The translations under genes were made by a program, and so were the position numbers. Below, in pieces: positions 41,607 through 50,005 of a stretch of DNA of 64,000 nt. Source of the DNA: Haloarchaeobius sp. HME9146 (GTDB lineage: Archaea > Halobacteriota > Halobacteria > Halobacteriales > Natrialbaceae); contig NZ_JAODVR010000001.1 in assembly GCF_025399835.1 (NCBI RefSeq), forward strand, positions 2,294,001-2,358,000, given 5' to 3'. The notes under the pieces are model-generated. The model ran no database searches and was not told the origin of the DNA. It saw nothing but the letters and a program-made list of their open reading frames with translations. Position 1 is the stretch's first letter, and each line of letters opens with the position of its first letter.

Positions 41607-42062
41607 CTAGAAGTCCGGAAGGTCCTCCGGTGGCTCGTACTCCGCCTCCCAGTCGATGTACTCGTTCTTGAGCACGTCACAGACGACCTGCCCGAGTTCG
41701 GTCAGCGCGGCGTTGATACCCGAGACGGTCCCCCACGACTGCAGGTCCGGGTGGTAGTTCCGCTCCTTCCAGTCCTCGGGGATGCCGGGGGCGTGGTAGC
41801 CGACGCGGTCGGCGAAATCGTCCCAGAAGAAGTCGAAGCGCTCGAACAGGTTCATGTCGGCCGCGATCTCGAACTCCTCCTCGGTGAGGTCGGTGTGTTC
41901 GGCCCACTCGTTCCAGGACCGCTCCCACGCGCCCTCGTGGAGGAACTCCTCCAGCTCCTCCCGGCGGTAGTCCGCGTCGGCGGCGACCGTCGCGTCCTCG
42001 TACTCGTTCGGGTCGACGAACTCCAGCTCCGGCGGGGCCGGTGTCTCGACTGATAATCCCAT
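41607..42062 (-). CDS. Acidic haloarchaeal protein, unknown function
   Basis: A 151-residue strongly acidic, largely helical protein rich in Trp, Glu and Asp (AWERSWNEWAEHTDLTEEEF, FERFDFFWDDFADRVGYHAPGI). No membrane segment or Cys pair. The ATG giving MGLSVETPAPPELEF is supported by a TATA-like CCTTATCC about 29 nt upstream. It follows the photolyase-like gene on the same strand after 58 nt; functional linkage is unknown. Confidence 0.75.
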   Translation of the reverse strand: MGLSVETPAPPELEFVDPNEYEDATVAADADYRREELEEFLHEGAWERSWNEWAEHTDLTEEEFEIAADMNLFERFDFFWDDFADRVGYHAPGIPEDWKERNYHPDLQSWGTVSGINAALTELGQVVCDVLKNEYIDWEAEYEPPEDLPDF

Positions 42063-42120
42063 ACCACTTGATACGAACCGGGCGAGGATAAGGGTACGCG
42101 ACTCGGGGTGCGGTAGGCCC

Positions 42121-43626
42121 CTAGAGGGTCCCGTCGGCACCCATCTCGCGGACCTCGGCGGCGCGTTCGCGGATGGCCGCGAGTTCGTCCGCGGACTTGC
42201 GGTCGACGTGGGAGTACAGCAGGCTCATCCGGTGGTTCGACCGGAGCGTGTCCTCGTGGCGGTCGAGGAACTCCCAGTAGAGGGCGTTGAAGGGACAGGC
42301 ATCCTCCCCCGTTGTAGCGTCCTCGTCGTAGGGACAGTCCGCACAGTAGTCCGACATCTTGTCGACGTAGTTCGCCGAGGAGACGTACGGTTTGGTCGAG
42401 AGCACGTCGCTGGCGAAGCTGCCCATCCCGACGACGTTGGGCGTCGTCACCCAGTGGTAGGCGTCGGCGAAACCGAAGTGGAACCAGCGGTTGAGTTCCT
42501 GCGGGTCGGCACCGTACAGCGTCGCGAAGTTCGAGAGCACCATCAGGCGCTCGATGTGGTGGGCGTAGCCGTGGTCCCAGACGTGGCCGACGCACTCCGA
42601 GAGGCAACGCATGTCGGTTTCGCCGGTGTAGTACGCCTCGGGCAGGTCGTGCTCGTGGCCGAGCTGGTTGGCGTCTGCGAGGTCGGGCATCGCGTTGCGG
42701 TAGACGTGCCGGACGAACTCCCGCCAGCCGAGGACCTGCCGGACGAACCCCTCGACGCTCGGGAGGGGTGCGTCTCCGTTCTCGTACGCCTCGATGGCCG
42801 GCTCGACCAGTTCCTGGGGCGTGAGCAGCCCGAGGTTGAGGGCGGGCGCGAGCAGCGCGTGGTTCAGCGACCACGACCGCCGGAGCATCGCATCCTGGTA
42901 GGGGCCGAACTGGGGGAGCCGGTTCTCGATGAAGTCATCGCGTGCTGCCAGCGCCTGCGTTCTCGTGACCGGCCACGCGAACCCCTCGCCGTCACCCCAC
43001 GTCTCGAACTCGTCGGCGACCCACGCCTGGACCTCCTGGGTGATTTCGTCGGGCTCGAAACTCGGTGGGTCCGGGAATCGGACCTCTGGCCGGGGGAACT
43101 CGCGGTTCTCGTCGTCGTAGTTCCACTCGCCGCCCTCGGGGTCGTCGCCGTCCATGAGGTACCCGGTCTCGCGGCGCATCATGCGATAGAAACCCTCGTG
43201 TTTGAACGACTCGCGGTCGCCCGCCCAGTCGTCGAACCGGGCCTTCGAGCACAGGAATAGTTCGTTCTTGACGACCTCGAGGTCGCCGCCAGCCTCGGCG
43301 ACGAGTTCTCGGAAGCGGTCGGCCGCGCCGTGGCTCGCAGGTTCCATCAGGACGAGTTCATCGTCGGGGGACGCCGCGAAGTGCTCAGTGAGGCCCTTGC
43401 CGAACGTCTCCACCTGCCGGTAGTCCACCTCGTATCCCTGCGCTCGGAGCCGGTCGCGGACGTGCCGCATCGCGCTGAACACCAGCGTCAGCTTCTGCGC
43501 GTGGTAGGGCATGCGCCGGGCGAACCCGTGTGCCTCTATCATGAGCACGGAGTCCGCGCCCGGGTCGGTCGTCGCGAGTGGCCCAACCTCGGTGGTGAGC
43601 TGGTCGCCGAGCACCCAGATGGTCAT
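42121..43626 (-). CDS. Cryptochrome/photolyase-related Fe-S protein (FeS-BCP/PhrB type)
   Basis: A 501-residue photolyase-related protein. The N-terminal Rossmann domain begins TIWVLGDQLTTEVGPL, typical of this group, and the C-terminal all-helical FAD domain includes RCLSECVGHVWDHGYAHHIERLM and NVVGMGSFA. A cysteine set near residues 427-443 (YCADC then 12 residues then CPF) plus an earlier Cys matches the C-x2-C-x12-C spacing of the 4Fe-4S cluster in bacterial (6-4) photolyase PhrB. It would repair UV (6-4) photoproducts or act as a light sensor; repair suits a light-exposed halophile. Monocistronic or with the acidic gene downstream. Confidence 0.92.
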   Translation of the reverse strand: MTIWVLGDQLTTEVGPLATTDPGADSVLMIEAHGFARRMPYHAQKLTLVFSAMRHVRDRLRAQGYEVDYRQVETFGKGLTEHFAASPDDELVLMEPASHGAADRFRELVAEAGGDLEVVKNELFLCSKARFDDWAGDRESFKHEGFYRMMRRETGYLMDGDDPEGGEWNYDDENREFPRPEVRFPDPPSFEPDEITQEVQAWVADEFETWGDGEGFAWPVTRTQALAARDDFIENRLPQFGPYQDAMLRRSWSLNHALLAPALNLGLLTPQELVEPAIEAYENGDAPLPSVEGFVRQVLGWREFVRHVYRNAMPDLADANQLGHEHDLPEAYYTGETDMRCLSECVGHVWDHGYAHHIERLMVLSNFATLYGADPQELNRWFHFGFADAYHWVTTPNVVGMGSFASDVLSTKPYVSSANYVDKMSDYCADCPYDEDATTGEDACPFNALYWEFLDRHEDTLRSNHRMSLLYSHVDRKSADELAAIRERAAEVREMGADGTL

Positions 43627-43762
43627 ACTGGAGATGGGGTCGGCAGGGAGAAAAGCACGGGGCCGAACGAGGGAGTCGGAGACCCGGGAGACTCACGAAC
43701 CGGCCCGTTCCCGTTCGATTCACCACCAGTTCGAAATATTCTATCGCGAAAACTATCACACT

Positions 43763-43772
43763 AATTTTATTA
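43763..43772 (+). promoter_or_regulatory. TATA-like promoter of the ABC-2 exporter operon
   Basis: AATTTTATTA is centred about 33 nt before the ATG at 43800 but only about 15 nt before the ATG at 43782, so the downstream ATG is the better start under standard archaeal TATA-to-start spacing. Confidence 0.5.
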
Positions 43773-43799
43773 TGTGTCGAAATGACGGCCCAAACGCAC

Positions 43800-44765
43800 A
43801 TGCCCGCCATCGAAACGTCCGCCCTGACGAAACGCTTCGGCGACGACGTCGTCGCCGTCGACTCCCTCGACCTCCGGGTAGAGGAGGGGGAGATATTCGG
43901 CTTCCTCGGCCCGAACGGGGCCGGGAAGTCGACGACCATCAACATGCTGCTCGACTTCCACCGACCTACCTCCGGGTCGGCCCGCGTCCTCGGCTTCGAT
44001 GCACAGGACGAGATCGACGAGATTCGCCAGCGCGTCGGCGTCCTCGCCGAGGGGCTGGAACTGTACGACCGGCTCACCGCCAGGGAGCACCTGAACCTCT
44101 GCGTCGACATGAAGAACGCGGACGACGACCCCGACGAGGTCCTCCATCGCGTCGGGCTCGACGACGCGAAAGACCGCAAGGTCGGCGGCTTCTCCAAGGG
44201 GATGCAACAGCGCCTCGCACTTGGGATGGCCCTCGTGGGCGACCCACAACTCGTCATCCTCGACGAGCCCTCCTCCGGGCTGGACCCGAACGGCATCCAG
44301 CACATGCGTGAGATCCTCCGCGAAGAGGCCGCGAACGGGACGACCGTCTTCTTCTCCAGCCACATCCTCTCAGAGGTCGAGGCGGTGTGTGACCGCGTCG
44401 GCATCATGTCCGAGGGTGAACTCGTCACCGTCGACACCATCGACAACCTGCGCTCGCAGTCGGGCGATTCGGGCGAGGTCGAACTCACCGTCGAGGTCGT
44501 TCCCGACGGCCTCCGCGGCGAACTCGAACGGCTCGACGGCGTCACGAACGTCCGCATCGAGGACGACGAGATCCGGGCGTACTGCAACTCCGGGACGGCG
44601 AAGATGGCGGCCATCCGGGCGGTCGACGATGCCGCGACCGTCACCGACGTGGTCGCCACGGAGACCTCCCTGGAGGAGCTGTTCAACCAGTACACCGGTG
44701 GGGGCCGCGATGGCAGCGCGGAGGAACGCGGTGAGACTGCCGAGAAGATGGAGGTCCCGGCATGA
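43800..44765 (+). CDS. ABC-2 type exporter ATP-binding protein
   Basis: A 321-residue ATPase of the CcmA/NatA type: Walker A GPNGAGKST, degenerate signature FSKGMQQRL, Walker B LVILDEPSSGLDP and switch FFSSHILSEVE. A C-terminal extension of about 80 residues (VELTVEVVPDGLRGELERL...) is typical of DUF4162-bearing ABC-2 ATPases. ATG 43800 is preferred over 43782 because of the TATA position. It overlaps the permease gene by 4 nt. The substrate is unknown. Confidence 0.93.
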   Translation: MPAIETSALTKRFGDDVVAVDSLDLRVEEGEIFGFLGPNGAGKSTTINMLLDFHRPTSGSARVLGFDAQDEIDEIRQRVGVLAEGLELYDRLTAREHLNLCVDMKNADDDPDEVLHRVGLDDAKDRKVGGFSKGMQQRLALGMALVGDPQLVILDEPSSGLDPNGIQHMREILREEAANGTTVFFSSHILSEVEAVCDRVGIMSEGELVTVDTIDNLRSQSGDSGEVELTVEVVPDGLRGELERLDGVTNVRIEDDEIRAYCNSGTAKMAAIRAVDDAATVTDVVATETSLEELFNQYTGGGRDGSAEERGETAEKMEVPA

Positions 44766-45604
44766 GTCTCCAGGGCGTCGTCAAGAAGGATATCCTGGAC
44801 GTCCGCCGCGCCAAGCTCATCTGGGGTGTCGGTCTCCTGTACACCCTCTTTACGGTCCTGTTCTTCTACGGGACCGGCTCGACCAGCGAGAACGCCGGCG
44901 AACTCTCCAGCCAGCTGTTCTCGATGGCCGGCATCGCCGTGCTCGTCATCCCGCTGGTCGCGCTCGTCGCGGCCTACCTCTCGGTCGCTGGCGAACGCGA
45001 GTCGGGCAGCCTGAAGTTCCTGCTCTCGTATCCGAACAACCGGCTCGACGTGGTGCTCGGGAAGCTCGTCGCCCGATCGGCGGTCGTCGGTGCGTCCGTG
45101 CTGTTCGCCTTCGTCGTCGGCCTCGGGCTCGGCTTCTACTACTTCGACAGCGTCGACCTCGGCACGTACTTCGGCTTCGTGGGACTGACGCTGCTGTTCG
45201 CGCTCGTCTACGTGAGCATCGCGGTCGGCATCTCCGCGGCGACCAGTTCCCGGTCGCGCGCCATGGGTGCCGCCATCGGGACATGGTTCGTCCTCAACGT
45301 CTTCTGGAACTCGTTCCCGGTCACGCCCAGCGACATCATCAACTTCGTCGCCGACAAACTCGGCCTCGACATCTCCGAGTCGGTCCTGCATCTCATAACC
45401 GCGCTCAGCCCGTCGTACGCCTACTTCGTCGCACTGGACTTCGTGTTCGAGGTGAATCCGGCGACTGGGAAGGGGATGGTTGACCGTCCCCACCTGACCG
45501 ATTGGTTCCTCGAACCCTGGTTCATGCTCGTCATCCTCGCGTTCTGGGCCGTCGTCCCCCTCGCGCTGGGCTACTGGCGGTTCGAGCGCGCCGACCTCGG
45601 GTAG
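44762..45604 (+). CDS. ABC-2 type exporter permease
   Basis: A 280-residue membrane protein with six helices of the ABC-2/NosY-like type; VAAYLSVAGERESGSLKFLLSYP holds the conserved E-R-E-S-G-S-L coupling segment between helices 2 and 3. It pairs with the overlapping ATPase gene. A T-rich tract CTCCTCTTTTTGG follows the stop within 20 nt and probably ends the transcript. Confidence 0.92.
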   Translation: MSLQGVVKKDILDVRRAKLIWGVGLLYTLFTVLFFYGTGSTSENAGELSSQLFSMAGIAVLVIPLVALVAAYLSVAGERESGSLKFLLSYPNNRLDVVLGKLVARSAVVGASVLFAFVVGLGLGFYYFDSVDLGTYFGFVGLTLLFALVYVSIAVGISAATSSRSRAMGAAIGTWFVLNVFWNSFPVTPSDIINFVADKLGLDISESVLHLITALSPSYAYFVALDFVFEVNPATGKGMVDRPHLTDWFLEPWFMLVILAFWAVVPLALGYWRFERADLG

Positions 45605-45609
45605 AGCCG

Positions 45610-45624
45610 TTCTCCTCTTTTTGG
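45610..45624 (+). terminator. T-rich transcription terminator candidate
   Basis: TTCTCCTCTTTTTGG lies 6 nt past the permease stop codon. Archaeal intrinsic termination depends on T-tracts in the non-template strand, so this is a likely end of the two-gene operon. Confidence 0.5.
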
Positions 45625-45647
45625 TTCGCAGTCACACACCGGCCAGA

Positions 45648-45656
45648 AGATTAAGT
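45648..45656 (+). promoter_or_regulatory. TATA-like promoter of the S66 peptidase gene
   Basis: AGATTAAGT is centred 28 nt before the ATG at 45680, consistent with a leaderless transcript. Confidence 0.5.
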
Positions 45657-45679
45657 GACTGACACGAGTCGGTTCGTGC

Positions 45680-46738
45680 ATGCCCGACTTCGTCACGCCA
45701 CCACCGGTCGAACGCGGTGATTCCGTCGCCGTCGTCGCACCGGCCTCCAACGTCCCCGAGGAGTTCTCCCACGTCTACGACCTCGGCCTGGAACGAATTC
45801 GCGAGGTGTTCGACCTCGAGCCGGTCGAGTACCCGACCGCGACCGCGGACCCCGACTGGTTGCTGGAGAACCCCGAGGCCCGCGCCCAGGACGTGATGGA
45901 CGCCTTCGAGGACCCCGATATCGCTGCGGTCATCACCAACATCGGTGGGAACGACCAGCTCCGAATCCTGAAGCACCTCGACCCCGACGTGTTGCGAGAG
46001 AACCCGACCCGGTTCTACGGCTGGTCCGACAACACGAACCTGGCCCTGTTCCTCTGGAATCACGGCATCGTCTCGTACTACGGCGGCTCGACGCTCACCG
46101 AATACGCGATGGACGGTGAGATGTTCGACTACACCGTCGAGTACCTGGGGCGGGCGCTGTTCGACGAGCACATCGGCGAGTGGGAGGGAGCCGACTGTTT
46201 CACCGACCAGCCCGGCGACTGGGAGGAGCCGCGCTCGCTGCAGTACCACCGGGACATCGAACCCGCTGACGGCCGGACCTGGGTCGGCGGCGGGGAGGCC
46301 GTCGAGGGCCGCATCTGGGGCGGCTGCTTCGAGATACTCGACCAGTGGTTCATCCACGACGAGTGGCTGCCCGCACCCGCAGAACTCGAGGGCACCATCC
46401 TCGCCCTCGAGACCAGCGAGGAGGTTCCCGACCCCGGTCTCGTCACCGGCTGGCTGCGGGCCCTGGGTGAAGCCGGCTACCTCGAGGTCTTCGACGGCTT
46501 CCTCGTCGGGCGAGCCTGCGCCCGGAACCACACCGAGGCGGGCGACAACCCGGCTCACGAGCGCGAGGCGTACCGCGAGCAACAGCGTGAGGCCTTCGAG
46601 ACCGTGATTCCGCGGTACAACCCCGACGCGCCGATCGTCCTCGACTGCGAGTTCGGGCACACCTATCCGACCTGCCCACTCCCCATCGGCGGCGTGGCTG
46701 CACTCGACCCCGGGAGCGAGACGATAGCACTGCGGTGA
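45680..46738 (+). CDS. S66-family serine peptidase (LD-carboxypeptidase/MccF-like)
   Basis: A 352-residue S66 peptidase. The nucleophile is in FYGWSDNTNL (Ser about 116), the Glu of the triad in ILALETSEEV (about 243) and the His in EFGHTYP (about 326). Because haloarchaea have no murein, an LD-carboxypeptidase role is excluded; the MccF type, which cleaves microcin C-like acyl-AMP-peptide toxins or other unusual amide bonds, is closer. The N-terminal GDSVAVVAPAS and GGNDQLRILKHLDP are family features. Cytosolic, no signal peptide. Confidence 0.9.
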   Translation: MPDFVTPPPVERGDSVAVVAPASNVPEEFSHVYDLGLERIREVFDLEPVEYPTATADPDWLLENPEARAQDVMDAFEDPDIAAVITNIGGNDQLRILKHLDPDVLRENPTRFYGWSDNTNLALFLWNHGIVSYYGGSTLTEYAMDGEMFDYTVEYLGRALFDEHIGEWEGADCFTDQPGDWEEPRSLQYHRDIEPADGRTWVGGGEAVEGRIWGGCFEILDQWFIHDEWLPAPAELEGTILALETSEEVPDPGLVTGWLRALGEAGYLEVFDGFLVGRACARNHTEAGDNPAHEREAYREQQREAFETVIPRYNPDAPIVLDCEFGHTYPTCPLPIGGVAALDPGSETIALR

Positions 46739-46817
46739 CTCGGCCAGAACAGTTCTTCAGCTGTCATCTCTCGCTTCTGCGAATCGATTTTTGTGGTCTC
46801 GGCGCGTCTACTTTCCC

Positions 46818-47063
46818 ATGACACCCGGCGGGACGGCACCCCTCCAGAGCCAGTTCACCGTCTATGCGACGTTCTGCCTGACGGGGCTGGTCGCCTTCGC
46901 CCTCGTCACGGAGATCGGCCTCGGCGGCTACGTCGGTGTCGTCGTCGCGTTCGCGGTCATGGGACTGCTCGCCGTCGGGCTGCTATTGCTCTACGGCCAG
47001 TACTTCGCCAGCCGGGTCGAGTCGGCCGAACCGCCGCTCGGCCCGAACGGTGGTGGCTCCTAG
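46818..47063 (+). CDS. Small membrane protein, unknown function
   Basis: An 81-residue protein with two hydrophobic helices (FTVYATFCLTGLVAFALV and VGVVVAFAVMGLLAVGLLLLYG) and a short polar tail. A TATA-like ATTTTTG is centred about 28 nt before the chosen ATG. The stop codon shares the palindrome CTAG with the stop of the convergent thioesterase gene. Confidence 0.75.
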   Translation: MTPGGTAPLQSQFTVYATFCLTGLVAFALVTEIGLGGYVGVVVAFAVMGLLAVGLLLLYGQYFASRVESAEPPLGPNGGGS

Positions 47064-47500
47064 TCCTCTTTCCCGTTGACGGCCGCGTCGTACAGCTCGT
47101 GCCCGCGGTCGGACTCGATGGTCAACTCGGGAACCTCGACCGGCTCGCCGTTCTCGTCGATGGCGACGAACACCATGTACGACTCCGTCGTGAGCTGCGT
47201 CTCGTTCGACCGGATGTCCTCGCGGTACACCCGGACGCGGACCTTCACGCTGGTCCGACCCGAATCGTAGACGTAGGCACGGATGAGCGCGGCATCGCCC
47301 TGGGGAATCGGCCGCCGGAAGTTGGTCTGGTCCATCCGGGCCGTGACGCAGGTCTCGCCGGCGAAGCGCATCGCGGACATCGCACCCACCTCGTCCATCC
47401 ACTTCATCACGTTGCCCCCGTGGGCCGACCCGAGGATGTTCGCGTCGTTCGGGTTGACGAGGGACCGGTTCTCGATGTAGGTGTCCATCAGGCTCGGCAT
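47060..47500 (-). CDS. Acyl-CoA thioesterase (YciA/BFIT-like hotdog fold)
   Basis: A 146-residue hotdog thioesterase that would hydrolyse acyl-CoA. The family segment NPNDANILGSAHGGNVMKWMDEVGAM contains the catalytic Asp and the HGG turn; FRRPIPQGDAALIRAYV and SYMVFVAIDENG follow. It belongs to the single-domain acyl-CoA hydrolase group, distinct from PaaI at 17576. A TATA-like GGCTATTCC lies about 29 nt upstream of the ATG. Confidence 0.92.
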   Translation of the reverse strand: MPSLMDTYIENRSLVNPNDANILGSAHGGNVMKWMDEVGAMSAMRFAGETCVTARMDQTNFRRPIPQGDAALIRAYVYDSGRTSVKVRVRVYREDIRSNETQLTTESYMVFVAIDENGEPVEVPELTIESDRGHELYDAAVNGKED

Positions 47501-47566
47501 GCAGGCGAGTTCCCGGCGGAAGCGGAATAGCCTACCGGGTTCGCCCGACTGCCACTTTCCTCCGAC

Positions 47567-47577
47567 AACCGTTTACG
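47567..47577 (+). promoter_or_regulatory. TATA-like promoter of the TraB-S2P operon
   Basis: A weak TATA-like CCGTTTACGG is centred about 28 nt before the ATG at 47601, supporting that start over in-frame upstream codons. Confidence 0.4.
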
Positions 47578-47600
47578 GTGTGAGAAAGAAGCGACGTGCA

Positions 47601-49313
47601 ATGAGCGAATCTGCCGACCCGCCGGCACCGGACCCACTGGGACCGCCGGGCGACGGCGACGGGTCCGTCACCGTGCTCGGGACGGCCCACGTCTCGGAAC
47701 AGTCCGTCGAGGACGTACGTGACACCATCGCGGCCGAGCAGCCGGACGTCGTTGCGGTCGAACTCGACGAGGGACGGTACAACCAGCTGCGCGGGGAGAC
47801 GCCGGAGGACATCGAGCCCCGCGACCTGCTGAAGGGCAACACCGTCTTCCAGTTCATCGCGTACTGGATGCTGTCGTACGTCCAGACGCGCCTCGGCGAG
47901 CAGTTCGACATCCAGCCGGGTGCGGACATGCTCGCGGCCATCGAGGCCGCCGAGGAGCACGAACTGGGCGTCGCGCTGGTCGACCGCGACATCCAGGTGA
48001 CCATCCAGCGCTTCTGGCGGCGGATGTCCAGCAAGGAGAAGATACAGATGATGGCCGGCCTCATCTTCGGGGTCGCCGACGCGCTGGTCGTCGGGGTCAC
48101 CATCGGTCTCATGGCCGGGCTCTTCCTCGGCCCGCTGTTCGGGCTCGCTTCCGGGCCGCTCTTCGGCGTCGAGGCGGCCACGATGCAGGGAATCGCCGGC
48201 GGTGGGGTCATCGGACTCCTCGCGGGCTACCTGCTCTGGGAGTTCGGCCTCCGGAGTCTCACGGACGACCAGGCCATCGCACTCGGCGCTGGCGGTGCGG
48301 TCGCCGTCGGGGGTGCGGTCGCCATCTCGGGCGTCGCGAACCCGTTCGTCGGAAGCCTGCTGGGAACCGGCCTCGGGCTTTCGCTCGTCGGTGGCCTCGT
48401 CGGCGGTGTCGTCGCCGGCGTCGGCTTCGGTGGCGTTCTTGGCGTCTTCATGCTCGCGCTCGGCTACGACGCCGCGCCCGAGGAGGACTACGAGGAGTTC
48501 GACATCGAGCGCATGACCGACGCCGACGTGGTGACGGCGATGATGGAGGAGTTCCGCCAGTTCTCTCCCGGTGGCGCCCAGGCGCTCATCGACGAGCGTG
48601 ACGCCTACATCGCCCACAAGCTGCTCGCGCTGCGCGAGCAGGGCTACTCCGTCGTCGCGGTCGTCGGCGCGGGCCACCGGGCCGGCATCGAGAACTACCT
48701 GGAGAACCCGTCCGAACTCCCCTCACTCGACTCCATCTCCGGCACCGACCGGTCCCGACGGTTCTCGTTTCTGAAGGCGTTCGCCTACGCGCTCGCCATC
48801 GGCTACATCGCGTTCTTCTTCCTGCTCGTGATGGCCGGCGTCGGGAACCTGTTCCTGCTGAAGCTGTTCGCGGCGTGGTTCCTGTTCAACGGCGTCATCG
48901 CGTTCACGCTGGCGAAACTCGTCGGGGCGCGCTGGACCTCCGCCGCCGTCGGTGGGGCCATCGCGTGGCTGACGAGCCTCAACCCGCTGCTCGCGCCGGG
49001 CTGGTTCGCGGGCTACATGGAGTTGCGCCACGACCCGGTCAACGTCGGCGACATCAACACGCTCAACCAGATACTTTCGGACGAGGAGAGCCCGCTGCTG
49101 GACGTGGTCCGCCGGATGTTCGACGTCCCGCTGTTCCGGCTCATCATGGTCGTCGCCGCCACCAACATCGGGAGTACCATCGCCAGCGTGCTGTTCCCGG
49201 TCGCGGTGTTGCCCTGGCTCGCCCAGGGGCGCATCGAGAACGTCGAACAGCTCATGGACCTGCTCCTGCGCGGGGCACAGAACAGCGTGGACATCATCAC
49301 GGGGGTGCTCTGA
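47601..49313 (+). CDS. TraB/PrgY-family membrane protein (putative TIKI-like protease)
   Basis: A 570-residue protein. The N-terminal TraB domain has VTVLGTAHVSEQS (first GxxH near residue 27), DVVAVELDEGRYNQL and a second GxxH in VAVVGAGHRAGIENYL (near residue 356). A hydrophobic Gly-rich membrane block is inserted between them (about residues 150-290), and four further helices form the C-terminal 200 residues. The TIKI/TraB/PrgY family is proposed to be a metalloprotease fold; PrgY limits pheromone signalling in enterococci and TIKI cleaves Wnt. Its stop overlaps the ATG of a site-2-protease-like gene (TGATG), so the two are translationally coupled. Confidence 0.88.
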   Translation: MSESADPPAPDPLGPPGDGDGSVTVLGTAHVSEQSVEDVRDTIAAEQPDVVAVELDEGRYNQLRGETPEDIEPRDLLKGNTVFQFIAYWMLSYVQTRLGEQFDIQPGADMLAAIEAAEEHELGVALVDRDIQVTIQRFWRRMSSKEKIQMMAGLIFGVADALVVGVTIGLMAGLFLGPLFGLASGPLFGVEAATMQGIAGGGVIGLLAGYLLWEFGLRSLTDDQAIALGAGGAVAVGGAVAISGVANPFVGSLLGTGLGLSLVGGLVGGVVAGVGFGGVLGVFMLALGYDAAPEEDYEEFDIERMTDADVVTAMMEEFRQFSPGGAQALIDERDAYIAHKLLALREQGYSVVAVVGAGHRAGIENYLENPSELPSLDSISGTDRSRRFSFLKAFAYALAIGYIAFFFLLVMAGVGNLFLLKLFAAWFLFNGVIAFTLAKLVGARWTSAAVGGAIAWLTSLNPLLAPGWFAGYMELRHDPVNVGDINTLNQILSDEESPLLDVVRRMFDVPLFRLIMVVAATNIGSTIASVLFPVAVLPWLAQGRIENVEQLMDLLLRGAQNSVDIITGVL

Positions 49314-49924
49314 TGGTCCAGTTCCGCTTCGCCGACGGCGAGTTGAAGGACCTCGGCATCGCGTGGGTGGCGCTGTCGGTCGCGTTCGGTATCCTCATCA
49401 TCGGCCCGAGCGCCATCACCCGCATCGACCCGACTGCTGCGTTCCGGCTGCTCGGGTTCGCCGCGTTCACGGCCGGTATCGGCTTCCTGCTCCACGAACT
49501 CGCCCACAAGTTCACCGCGATGCACTTCGGCTACCCCGCCGAGTTCCGCGCCGACTACAACATGTTGCTGCTCGCCGTGTTCAGCGCGATGGTCGGGTTC
49601 CTGTTCGCGGCACCTGGCGCGGTGTACCACCCGCGGACGAGCAAGAAGGAGAGCGGCCTCATCGCCGTCGCCGGCCCGCTCACGAACGTCGCGTTGGTCG
49701 CGGTGTTCTTCCCACTGCTCGCGTTCGGTGGCACGCTGGGTCGGGTCGGGGCGTTCGGGGTCTTCATCAACGCCTTCCTCGCGGGGTTCAACATGATCCC
49801 GTACGGGCCCCTCGACGGGCGGAAGGTGCTCAACTGGAGCAAGCCGGCGTTCGCCCTGACGTTCCTGCTCTGTGGCGGCCTCGGGTTCGCGGCCTTCTTC
49901 GGGCTGCTCCCCACGCCGTTCTGA
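49313..49924 (+). CDS. Site-2 protease-like (M50) intramembrane metalloprotease
   Basis: A 203-residue protein with about six helices. The zinc motif HELAHK (near residue 62) lies in a membrane segment, and the third ligand Asp is in NMIPYGPLDGRKVL (near residue 165), the usual S2P core. No PDZ or CBS domain is attached, so it is a minimal core of the archaeal type. It starts inside the TraB stop codon (one-base overlap), suggesting a coupled proteolytic pair. The substrate, perhaps a membrane-bound regulator or the TraB protein itself, is unknown. Confidence 0.92.
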   Translation: MVQFRFADGELKDLGIAWVALSVAFGILIIGPSAITRIDPTAAFRLLGFAAFTAGIGFLLHELAHKFTAMHFGYPAEFRADYNMLLLAVFSAMVGFLFAAPGAVYHPRTSKKESGLIAVAGPLTNVALVAVFFPLLAFGGTLGRVGAFGVFINAFLAGFNMIPYGPLDGRKVLNWSKPAFALTFLLCGGLGFAAFFGLLPTPF

Positions 49925-50005
49925 CAGGTCCTGTACCTCGTGAGTATTGAGGTTTCTGTCGGGTGAGTGGTCAGTATTTCTACTCTCAGCCCCTTCTATT
50001 CTCCC

